Part shown: piece by piece, positions 10,462-19,625 of the stretch
Position numbering within the stretch: the first letter of the stretch is position 1
How the letters are laid out: each line of letters begins with the position of its first letter
DNA from: Selaginella moellendorffii
Taxonomy: Eukaryota; Streptophyta; Lycopodiopsida; Selaginellales; Selaginellaceae
Direction: 5' to 3'
Length of the DNA: 64,000 nucleotides
Assembly (NCBI RefSeq): GCF_000143415.4
Contig: NW_003314275.1
Span: 999,980 to 1,063,979 of the forward strand
Program-made: the position numbers and the translations under genes
The notes under the pieces: model-generated
Databases searched by the model: none
What the model was told of the DNA's origin: nothing
Seen by the model: the letters and a program-made list of their open reading frames with translations, nothing else

Positions 10462-12000
10462 ATGGCGGCATTGAGGCGAAGCGCGAGCCTCTGGCGCCTC
10501 GATCGATGGAGCACGGGTTTCGGGAGAATCGGAGCGATGAAGCAGCAGCTTTGCGATCAGGTAAAGCATTCTCTCTACCGCGGCTCGGTTGGAAACTTAG
10601 TTTTTCTTCCTTTGGAATCAGACTGCTTGGCGATCGTCTGTAGGAATCGAAAGAAATCGCGGCTTTGCGGGGCTTGGAGAGTTCATTCCTCGCAAAGAGG
10701 TGAGCTTTTTTTTTGTTCCTTCTTCTTTGTTCTTTCTTACAGTTCCAAGTTTGTAGATTTTTTCTTCGGCTTTTGCTATACCTTGGAGAGGCCTCGCGAC
10801 TGCTCGTCAAGTAAGTGAGAAGCTCTTTCTTTTTTTTGCTTAGCAGTCTTTGAGCTCTGCCTGCAGTATGGAGGTCATGCCATCTTAGTTTTTCGAGGTA
10901 ATTCCTAGCAACGGAGAGAAGATATAGATGCATGAGCTCGATCTGTGTTCTTTACAAACGATTTATCAAGTGCTCTTTCTTTTTCTATGTAGGTGAAGAT
11001 GGATTTCTACATGAGTAGTCCCGGGTTGATCGCGGAGAAATATCGGCCACCTCCACCACCGCTTCCGTTTTTCCAAAGGTACTTTGACTTGTTCTTTTTT
11101 TCTTTCCAGTGCGAGCTTCTCTAGACACTCCATAGGTGGTTCACACGACAAGGCTGGAGGCTCAAGAAGAAATACCTCATGGACATGGTTAGTCATTCGT
11201 TCCGCTATTCCAGGTGATTGAATCTCTTGGCAGCTGAAAACAGCGTATTGTCTAGCCAAACTCCGCAAAAAGCACAAAGGATACAACCAGAAGGTTTTCT
11301 ACCGGGAAGCGACTGATTTGTATAAGGAGGTACGAGCTCGCCATAGCTTACACATTTTTATTTTTTTTGAAACAAAAGCCATTTTTTTTTACAGATAAAC
11401 AAGCTCTCTGCTGCTGGCGATCTGGGTAAACTTCGTAGGCTCGTCACGGAACACTTTTTTTCTGTAAGTTTGCTTTTAGAGTCTAGCATAATTCCCTCAC
11501 TCTTGTTTCTGCATAGGTGATAAAGAACCAAATCAAGCAAAGACAAGCTGCCTATAGTCGCGTTCATTGGGAGATGGTTGGACAGATCAAGCTGATGAGA
11601 ACTCTCCAGGGACGCTTGGTAGGAAGAACTATCATCGAGATGCTATAAAACCAATCTTTGCTTCCAGATTGGAATCGACAGGAAGGATCTGGACAATGCG
11701 TTCGTCCAGATCACTCTTCGGATACAAAGTAACCAGGTACCTTTCCTCCCAAGCAATCGAATCAAATCAGATTAAATTTTGATCTTGGTGGACAGATATT
11801 CGCTGCTTATGACAAGAACAATAACATTATCAAAGGCGATTTGGAGAAACCAGTAAGTTTCTGGAAGCTCAGTTATACTGACTCAAACGAAGTGGTGTTT
11901 GTTTCTTTCCCAGCTCTTGGTCGAGGACATATGGATCTTTGAGAAACACCTCACGAGACCCGATTCGACCTGGAGGCTCTGTGGTCAGCTAAACTTTTGA
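10462..12000 (+). CDS. Tim44-like/mL45-type mitochondrial protein
   Basis: Ten exons predicted: 10462-10560, 10644-10699, 10789-10810, 10993-11078, 11136-11187, 11234-11329, 11395-11463, 11517-11618, 11668-11736 plus 11796-11852 and 11914-12000 (eleven segments if the two small ones, 10644-10699 and 10789-10810, are real). The product is 264 residues. The N-terminus is Arg/Ser-rich and free of acids, like a mitochondrial presequence, ending near AKRGLATARQ. Then come AEKYRPPPPPLP, a basic helical stretch (KLRKKHKGYNQKVFYREA, residues about 115-135) and a Tim44/mL45-like alpha-beta domain closing with DIWIFEKHL and WRLCGQ. Family members bind the mitochondrial inner membrane or sit in the large mitoribosomal subunit near the exit tunnel. 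The frame stays open across every junction. Exon 3 is only 22 nt, with a weak acceptor (TTGGAG); skipping exons 2-3 also keeps frame. Confidence 0.82.
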
Positions 12001-12482
12001 GTCAAATTTCCTTCCAGAAGTTACTAGCGGAGAACTTACAAAAAAAATTGTGTATGAGTGTGACGGTTTTAGCTGTTAGCCAGCTACAAAACTTCGATCT
12101 TCTCTTTTATATATCCTACACAAACATCAAGCGTCAGTATGTGATCAACATCAACGAGAAAGAAAAGCGCCACAAAGATATCAGACCCAAAAGGTAGACA
12201 AGGAAAAAAAAGAATAGTTTTCATTGATTATGTGCCGTTAGCTTGCATGCCGCAGCAGCTTGCAAAAATATCTACAATCACAAGAGGGGAGGTGTAGTTT
12301 ACAGTGGCACAAAAGGGAAGAAGCCTCTCTTACCTCGCTCGATCGATGGAGAAAAACACGACTTGGCGTCTTTCTCTCTGGAAGAACACACTCAAAGTGA
12401 GCAAACGAGAAGAGTTACGAATGCAAAGAGACACACATACCTGATGAGCTCGATCGACGCGGCGAAACCTTCCACTCCATCT
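12001..12482. other. Convergent 3' flanks of the mL45-like gene and SIZ1
   Basis: No separate gene is seen. On the minus strand, a GT donor-like site follows the SIZ1 stop by about 60 bp (CAG, then GTATGTGTG), so a spliced SIZ1 3' UTR is possible. Confidence 0.4.
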
Positions 12483-15400
12483 TCACTCGGACTGGGATTC
12501 AGCTCGAAAGTAGCTACGTTGTCGAGATAAGTGCTGGTTCCTTCGCGAATGACCAGCTCCATTATTGTTGTTTAGACCGAGAAGAACCGTCGCTGTTACA
12601 AAACCACACGCTAATCAGAAAGAGCCAAGCCAATGCAACGAAAACACGAGAGAGCAACACGAAGCAAGCAAAGAAGAGAAGATTTTCATACAAGGGTTTG
12701 CAAGTGAATCATGCAACCGAAAACACGAGAGAACTAAAGAGAAGAAAGCAAGAAGAACGAAAGGTAGAGTTTTCATACCTGTGTTTGCAAGTGAATCCAG
12801 GCGCTCCCTTGCTGGCCTGGTATACTCACGAGAAGAAGACAATGGAAGGCCTAGTCCAGTGTTATCGTTGGCGGCGTTGAGAACGTTGTCACCACCACCA
12901 AGGCTCAGCGAGAACCAATCTTCATCCAGCTGCTCACCAGGAGAGATCGCCGGATTTTGCAACGTCTGCCGCTGCTCCCTCGCCGGCTGTGGCGGCAGAA
13001 ACAGCCGAAAGCCCGACTTTGATGGCCCCGTATCGTCGCCGCCACCATCTTCGTCCATCTCGTAAGCTTGGTACGCGAAGTCGAGCTCCGAGTTTTTGGC
13101 TTGCCGCGCGGGACCGGCAGCGTCAAAAAAACTGTAAGGAACTTCCTGCGATGGCTGCGACCATAGCGAGCTCTCGAGCGGCATTCCCATGCCGCCGCCA
13201 CCACCACCACCATCTGAGCCTGTGTGTCTCGAGGAGCTATGTCGTCCTCGAGCTCCACCTGTAGCCCCGTTAGCTAGTCTATCCTTGTTCTTCCCACTGC
13301 CACCATAGCTGCTTGAAGGAGCGGCACCACCGTTGTGCTGCTGCTTGCCATTGTTGTAAGGTCCACCAGGCGAGCCCGACTCTTCATCCGAATCACTAAG
13401 AACTATTACATCTCCGGCACTGGCAGGAGCTTCATCTACGAGTGTGGCCTTGCTCTTCTTCCACGCGTTGATAGCCAGGCCTCCTCCAGCCCGCAAGCCC
13501 GCCTCGTTGTCTCCCGTGTAGTCTTTGGAGTATGGTTCCTGGTTCACGCTTCTTTCGTCGTCCTCGTTGTTTGTGTCCGTGGCGCTGGTGCTACGTGAGT
13601 AGGACGGCTCCTTCGGCTTGGGGATGGCCCCGCCAGACGGTCTCAGCACGGCCCAGCTACCGTCGTGTGCTCTCTTCATGCCAATCTTTAACGGTGGTCT
13701 TCCTTGAGACACGCCCTCCTCTTGTTTCACTGTAGCCTTGTGGAAGCCGTTTGCTAGCACCGGTGTGCCATCCGGACTTCGCCATGGTTGTCTGGACACT
13801 GTCTCGCCTTCAAGCTTTGGCCGCCACGAACCATCAGCCTTAAGTTCCACTTCCTTGATGTCCTCTCCATAGTCTTTCATCTGTGCATATGTAGATAACG
13901 TAAAGGAGATGTTTAAGTGAAAACAGTCTCTCACCGCATGAGTGATGCGATTGAAAAAAGGATCAATGATGAGCTGATCAAGAGAGTAATTCTTCATACA
14001 CACAGGACATTGCCACTGTACAAAACCAAAACGTCAAAACAGTAAGGAGAGGGTAAGGCACATTAAACGAACCTTTCGTGCTCTTTGATTAAGCTCAACA
14101 AATGTCTTCAAGTCGAAGCCGCCCATATGAGCACATGGTTTAAAGCGGCCAGCGATATGTATCCGAGAACCACTCATCTGAAACACTCTATATCAGCACT
14201 TGACAAAGAAATAGAACAAAGAAAGCAACAAAAACTTACAGGACAACTCAAATTCATAGTCACGGAGTCGGCAACAACTTCAAGATCGCTATCATCGTCA
14301 TCGCCGGCATCGCTTGCACCGCCATCTATACAACGACGGACACGAGCCAGGGCCTCCTCGAAAGATTCGCCACGGGCAGCACTCGGGATCAAACTCATCA
14401 CCTGCAAATAAAAATATCATTAGTATGTCAAAAAGCCTTCGTTTCATCATTTCATCAATAAACCTGCTCGACACTAAGGCGACGAATGATGCGAACGCCC
14501 ATACAAAAAGGCCGGGCATCACACGCTGACAGCGAGATCCTGTTCGTGCCCTCTCTGGTACAGGCAGTTATCTGCAAAATATGCCTCATATTAATACCAA
14601 GATCGAAAGAAAATGGAAAAGTTGCCCACCCCTGGACCGTCATCTCGGCCATTTGCACCAAGCAACTGCTTCGCGGCTCTTGTAGTTACCCTGACAACGA
14701 CACCTGATAATCAAATGTCAATGCGAGAACTAAAAACTCAAGGGTCAGAATACCATTGACGCGAAGCTCCGCACAGTCTGGCCAGTGCATTCGAAACGGA
14801 ACTTTGTCATTGAGGAGAAGACACCACACCTAAACAGAAGCACGTAAGTATTACCAATTATACTCTAGAAACAAAGACCTGAAGGTCGTGGTTTGGTTTA
14901 TGCAGGTTTTCTCGATCAGCCTTTGATAAAATAAAAGTCTTCTCCAGGGAATGCAAAGGAGACGCCCTGACATCAGGAAGGGTATAAAAAATCTGATTGA
15001 CATTCTCAAGCCAACATACCCTTCCATCTGAAGAGCCGCTGGAGCGTAAAACTTAGCTGCAGGCAACGGTTGCGATAACGTAACACAAAAACTGCACAAT
15101 CAAGTAACCATGTCAGAGCTTGCATCTCAAACAAATAAAGAAAGCAAAACTTAACGGATCTCCATAATTAATCCTGCAAATTTCACAGTAGAATTGCGAT
15201 GGAACATCGGGCTCGACACCCTCGGCTGCATTCTCAGGAATCACCACGCAGTTAAGGTGCTGCCACACTTTGCAGGCTTGGTTGTCACACTGCAAAAGAA
15301 GAAGAGCAAGCATTTGTCAAGTAAAAAAGGAATCCAAAAACTATTCCAAAACCTGGATCATAGTTCCAGTATCCAGCGAACTCCCACACGGACATCGATT

Positions 15401-15996
15401 CTCAGTTTCATCCGGTTCATCCGATCGACCGGCACTCACAGACACAGCACCGGAGAAATTCCTGTGTCCGGAAGCCAACTCCACAGCTCCCGATCCCCGC
15501 AACTTCCTGCAACTCCAAAAACATACGTAAGAACTCAATCGTCGTGAGAGTAAAACACAAAGCACCTATAGATGTCATCTATAACTTGCGCTGCGATAGA
15601 GCTTCTATTTCCGTCAGGCTTGAAACCTGGGAATGCAAAGAAGTGAGCTTTAAGAACGAGGAAGAAAGAAAAAAAGACGAAGAAAAGAAATTCAAACCTT
15701 TTTGGACTGGGTGTTGCTGCCACTCGGAAGGAACAAGCACCGCGAGAACTTTGTCCATAAGAACCTAGGGTAGAAATGGAGCTCGTAATCGAAAGAAGCA
15801 AACCAAATCCTAGATCGGTGAGAAACGATACCTGTTTCTTCCCCTGCTTGGGAAGCCCGAGCCTGGTGAGAACATCCTTGAGCTCCTTGATTCGAAATGA
15901 GGCCAATTGCGTCTGGACGATCGATCACACGATGCATAGTATCACTCGAGGAGAATAGCTCCGAGATTTTACCTTGCAACGCGCTAAATCACCCAT
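12483..15996 (-). CDS. SIZ1: SIZ1-type E3 SUMO-protein ligase
   Basis: Sixteen exons on the minus strand: 15996-15973, 15912-15832, 15764-15698, 15626-15566, 15506-15353, 15289-15156, 15091-15020, 14966-14879, 14829-14754, 14703-14630, 14571-14464, 14401-14240, 14177-14073, 14015-13935, 13880-12779 and 12592-12483. They join in frame to 832 residues. SIZ1 attaches SUMO to nuclear targets and acts in phosphate, temperature and hormone responses. Domains: SAP (about 13-60, [22 protein letters not shown] region); PHD finger (116-167, CPCG to FYCEIC); PINIT (about 180-330); SP-RING (366-408) with zinc ligands Cys382, His384, Cys405, Cys408; and a SUMO-interacting motif [10 protein letters not shown] (587-596). 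The tail is Gly/Ser-rich and poorly conserved. Odd: in HMGGFD, Gly387 takes the place of the Cys usual in this family (HMGCFD). It converges on the mL45-like gene. Confidence 0.95.
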
Positions 15997-16300
15997 GGAT
16001 TGCCCCTAGTCGCGCGAAATGCGCCCCCACGCATGCATTCCTGGCCCCGCACACGACGAATTCTTCCTCATAGCTCCATGGCCGAGCGCAAAAAACCCTA
16101 AAAGAGAGCGCGCTGCCACCGGCCACGGCGACGCCCTCCCACCGCGGCTCCTCCGCGAATTCGCAAACCCTAAGCTCTGCGTGGGCAGCAGCAGCGAGCG
16201 CTTTGCCCCCCCCAAACAACAAAGGCACGGGCGCCGGGTTCATGTGACGGGCTGACGGCCAGAATTTGGCCGTCGCGTGACTGGGGTGACGGGCGCGGCC
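15997..16300 (-). promoter_or_regulatory. SIZ1 promoter/5' leader with telo-boxes
   Basis: Two perfect AAACCCTAA motifs (16093-16101 and 16165-16173) lie 100-180 bp before the SIZ1 start. The stretch is GC-rich, unlike the AT-rich sequence beyond 16320. Confidence 0.4.
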
Positions 16301-16456
16301 GACGAGAAAATAAAACGATCTCGTGTTCGATTCATTTACATTCGTCCACGTCACTCCTTAAATGCCATTGGCCGGAATATTTCTTCCCCGGCATATTCCG
16401 CCGAAGATTCAGTCCACAGTCAAAAGGCATATTCTTTGAAAGTAAAACCCAAAACA

Positions 16457-16620
16457 TGACGGAATATTTTATTAAGCTAGGTACACTTAGAAAGACATAT
16501 TCTGTCAAAGTACGGAGAAAGAAGGGAATATTTTATTAGGTCATGGTAACGCTAAACGGAATAGTACACAGAATAAACTTTAAAAGAATATTCTGTCAAA
16601 GTACGGACACTTTATCAAAG
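16457..16620. repeat. Short degenerate direct repeats between SIZ1 and the receptor kinase
   Basis: A 20-bp word beginning ATATTCTGTCAAAG occurs at 16497-16516 and 16588-16607, 91 bp apart. GGAATATTTTATTA occurs at about 16460 and 16536. No gene is seen in 16301-16847. Confidence 0.6.
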
Positions 16621-17003
16621 ATTTCGTTTATTCGTTTATAGCGTCATTTTCACGGCATCACGCCCGCCCTCGATACAAGACAACAAACAAACCTGGCTCT
16701 GCGTTCCCACTGTGCCGCCAGTTAAATCAAGAGGAGGGGGAATTGTTAACTTACCCCAGGGGGTTTAATTAGCACGAATTCCCATTCAAGAGTAGCGAGC
16801 ATCATCCGGATGAAAGGACGATCCCATTTTGATCGATCGGCCCATGGATGAGAAAAGAAAGATTTCTCGCCTCCAGGCTCCATCGGCATTGCTTAAACAA
16901 TTCGCTGATGCGATCGTTCTCGGGATTCTTGGCGCCATCTAGTCAAGGCTGGATCGCTGGATCCCTAGGTATCGCTCCAAGAATCCTTCACGCAAGCGCG
17001 GGG

Positions 17004-17169
17004 CTCGGCTATGGATGCGTCAATAATCCAGCAGCAGCGCTTCCAGTCGAACTATCGCGTTCTTGGCGAGGATTGAGCGGCCCGGCTATGGATGCGTCGA
17101 TAATCCGGCTCTCTTTCTTTCAGCAGCGCTTCCAGTCGAAATATCGCGTTCCTGGCGAGGATTGAGCGG
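17004..17169. repeat. Tandem duplication in the 5' leader of the receptor kinase gene
   Basis: Copy 1 (17004-17080) and copy 2 (17081-17169) share the run from CGGCTATGGATGCGTC to GGCGAGGATTGAGCGG. Copy 2 carries a 12-bp insertion, CTCTTTCTTTCAG-like, that resembles a splice acceptor. It ends 31 bp before the proposed start codon. Confidence 0.8.
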
Positions 17170-17200
17170 CCGCCTGGCCAGGAATCGTCGAGCAATCGCA

Positions 17201-19363
17201 ATGCAGGCACGCCAAGGTACCGGTAGCGCTAGCTCTAGCAATCTCGTGTTTCTTCTCGCCGGGGTAGTAATCTCAGCTCTAGCGTCGGCGACAGGGCAGG
17301 ACAGGGCTGGGGCATCGATCCAGCTCCCAGCGCTGGGCCCGGAATCCATGGTGTTCATGGGAAACGCGAGCTTCGGCCGCACAGGCCAGATCGAGCTCAA
17401 CAGCCCGATGCTCGGCAGCGCCGCCGCCACGACGCCAACACTCAGCAGTGGCAGAGCGCTCTTCAATCTCCCGCTCCAGATGCTCAATCCATCCGCGAGC
17501 TTCGAGACCTCTTTCACTTTCTCTACGATCCAGGGAAGCTCTTTCTTCTTCGTTATTGTTCCAAACAACCAGGAGCTCGCTACTCTCCACGGACTCTCGG
17601 TGCGATTCACGACCGCCAACAACACCATCGCCGTGTGGTCCTCGTCGCGAAATCTGGCCACCACCGTGGCGGAGTTTGATCTGGGGCTGGAATCCAGGCG
17701 GACGTTCGTGTGGATTTCTTACGACTCGAGGAGGCACCGGGTGGAGATCCGAGCTAGCAACTTCTCGGTTTTGGCGGCTCCTCCACTTCCAGTGATCGCC
17801 CTCGGACTGGATCTCTCGGCCCGGGTGGTCAATCAGTTCATGTACGTGGGATTCTCGGCCTCGTCCACTCTGCTGGCCGCCAAGAGCACCATCTGCGCCT
17901 GGAACTTCACGAGCTGGGTTCCCGATCCGTCAGTCCACCCGGATCCCGCCACTCTCGACTCGGCTGCTTTGGATTCTTCCTCCAAGAGCTCCTCTGCCAG
18001 GTTGAGGAAGAACTTGGCCGCTGCTGGGATCGCCGTGACTGCTCTGGTGGTCTTCGTCGTGGCGGCAGTGGTGGTCGTGAGGATCATGAGAAACAGCGCC
18101 AGCCACCACGCCAGGAAGAAATTCTCGAGGACCACCGACCGGAAGCTGGATCCAGAAGTGGGCGATGATCAGTCGATGGCGAAGTTTTCGTATAAACAGC
18201 TCGTCTCGGCCACCAACGCCTTTGATCTCAGACACAAGCTCGGGCCACCGGCGACCAGCCAGTGCTACCGCGGAGTTTTGTCCGACTCCATCGTAGCGAT
18301 CAAGGTGGTGTCCGATAGTAACTCTCTCGTGGAAGAATCGCTCAAGCTCGTCTTGGAGCTGGCCAGCCTCCGGCACAGGAACCTCGTCAACTTGCTGGGC
18401 TGGTGTAGCAACAAAACCACAGCCGAGCAGCGATCATCCTTCCTCGTCTACGAGTTCATCCCGAATGGCTCCCTGGACGAGCACCTCTTCTCGAGCAGCA
18501 CCAAGAGCAATCCTCTGCCGTGGTCGCATCGTCACAAGGTCGCGTGTGGAGTGGCCCAAGCTCTCGACCACCTCCACTCGCGAGGCCTTGCGCATGGCAA
18601 CGTAAAGTCGAGCAACGTGATGCTGGACGCCAACTTCACTGCTCGCCTTGGCGACTATAGCTTGAAGAACAGAGGCACCGGCAAAGCTGGGGGTGCTGAG
18701 CAGCCTCTCGCTGGATCCATGATCGTTGCTGGGACTTTCGGATACGTTGCTCCCGAGGCCGTGCAAACCGGACGACCGACGAGCCGAGCTGACGTCTTCG
18801 CGTTTGGAGCCGTGGTCCTGGAACTCGTCTGTGGACGAAGAGCTCTAGAGACGAGCAGCTCCGGTGAGATTGGCGACGAGCAGCGCAGCAAAGTCGGAGA
18901 AGATAGAGCTGCCGATGGTGGTGACCAGAATTCGTCGTCCGGTGCTACTGTTCTAGTCGATCGAGTCCGGGAAGTGTTGAGCAGCAACAGCCATGGCAGC
19001 GATTTCAAGAAATCGATAGAGCTGGAGAAGGTGGTGGACGTGAAGCTCGCGGGGCTTTACGACGTGTCCGAGATGGAGGTGCTCGTTTCACTGGGGCTGG
19101 CGTGCTCGGACTTGGACCCGGAGAGGAGGCCGGCGATGGAGACGGTAGTGAAAATGCTGGCGGGGGAGATCCCCGTTCCGTCACCTCGGCTTCTCCTCTC
19201 TTCTTCGCCTTCTCCTTCCTCCATCGAGAGCAAGGATCGATCGAGCAAGAAGGATCGTAAGATGAAGGGCGCCGCCGAGCAGCAAAGGAGGCCCATCGAA
19301 GAGCTGCTGGCGATGAAAGATTTTGGAAGCTTGTTTGCTGCTGATAATGACTCGGCAGTTTGA
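17201..19363 (+). CDS. L-type lectin receptor-like kinase, probable pseudokinase
   Basis: Single exon, 720 residues from the ATG at 17201, chosen because it places a hydrophobic signal peptide (about 14-30) at the N-terminus; the frame is open further upstream but that part is the duplicated leader. Order: legume-lectin-like beta domain (about 38-240), Ser-rich linker, basic RLRK stop, transmembrane helix (271-295), juxtamembrane region, kinase domain (about 345-690) and a basic Ser-rich tail. It should sit in the plasma membrane with the lectin outside. In the kinase, VAIK Lys368 is kept, but the glycine loop is GPPATSQCYRG, HRD is HGN (465-467, no catalytic Asp) and DFG is DYS (485-487). 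The lectin lacks the usual metal-binding EFDT/N pattern. Catalysis is therefore unlikely, and a scaffold or allosteric role is inferred. It converges on the CMU/KLCR gene. Confidence 0.92.
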   Translation: MQARQGTGSASSSNLVFLLAGVVISALASATGQDRAGASIQLPALGPESMVFMGNASFGRTGQIELNSPMLGSAAATTPTLSSGRALFNLPLQMLNPSASFETSFTFSTIQGSSFFFVIVPNNQELATLHGLSVRFTTANNTIAVWSSSRNLATTVAEFDLGLESRRTFVWISYDSRRHRVEIRASNFSVLAAPPLPVIALGLDLSARVVNQFMYVGFSASSTLLAAKSTICAWNFTSWVPDPSVHPDPATLDSAALDSSSKSSSARLRKNLAAAGIAVTALVVFVVAAVVVVRIMRNSASHHARKKFSRTTDRKLDPEVGDDQSMAKFSYKQLVSATNAFDLRHKLGPPATSQCYRGVLSDSIVAIKVVSDSNSLVEESLKLVLELASLRHRNLVNLLGWCSNKTTAEQRSSFLVYEFIPNGSLDEHLFSSSTKSNPLPWSHRHKVACGVAQALDHLHSRGLAHGNVKSSNVMLDANFTARLGDYSLKNRGTGKAGGAEQPLAGSMIVAGTFGYVAPEAVQTGRPTSRADVFAFGAVVLELVCGRRALETSSSGEIGDEQRSKVGEDRAADGGDQNSSSGATVLVDRVREVLSSNSHGSDFKKSIELEKVVDVKLAGLYDVSEMEVLVSLGLACSDLDPERRPAMETVVKMLAGEIPVPSPRLLLSSSPSPSSIESKDRSSKKDRKMKGAAEQQRRPIEELLAMKDFGSLFAADNDSAV

Positions 19364-19625
19364 GAGGATCGAGAGAGACGATTTCGTTTGTCTGTACAAC
19401 AAGCTTTTTGGAAGAATAGAGAATTTTGAAGTACCTTGATGAGTCGATCAAGTATATAGTAGAGAGTACCAAGCCACAATATAGCTCGCCAACACAAAGA
19501 ATGCTATAGAACCAAAACCACGCACGAGAGGTAAAAAAAATACCTGGAAGAACAAAAACCATGAGAACTACCAAAACTCTCGCGATCACGTACTTTACAA
19601 GAGAGGAAAGAAAGCTTTCGTCCTC
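19364..19625. other. Convergent 3' flanks of the receptor kinase and CMU/KLCR genes
   Basis: About 260 bp separate two stop codons facing each other. No gene, RNA or clear terminator is visible. Confidence 0.5.

Noticed and set aside
17063-17200. Upstream start for the receptor kinase
   Set aside because: It would put 46 residues from the duplicated leader before the signal peptide.
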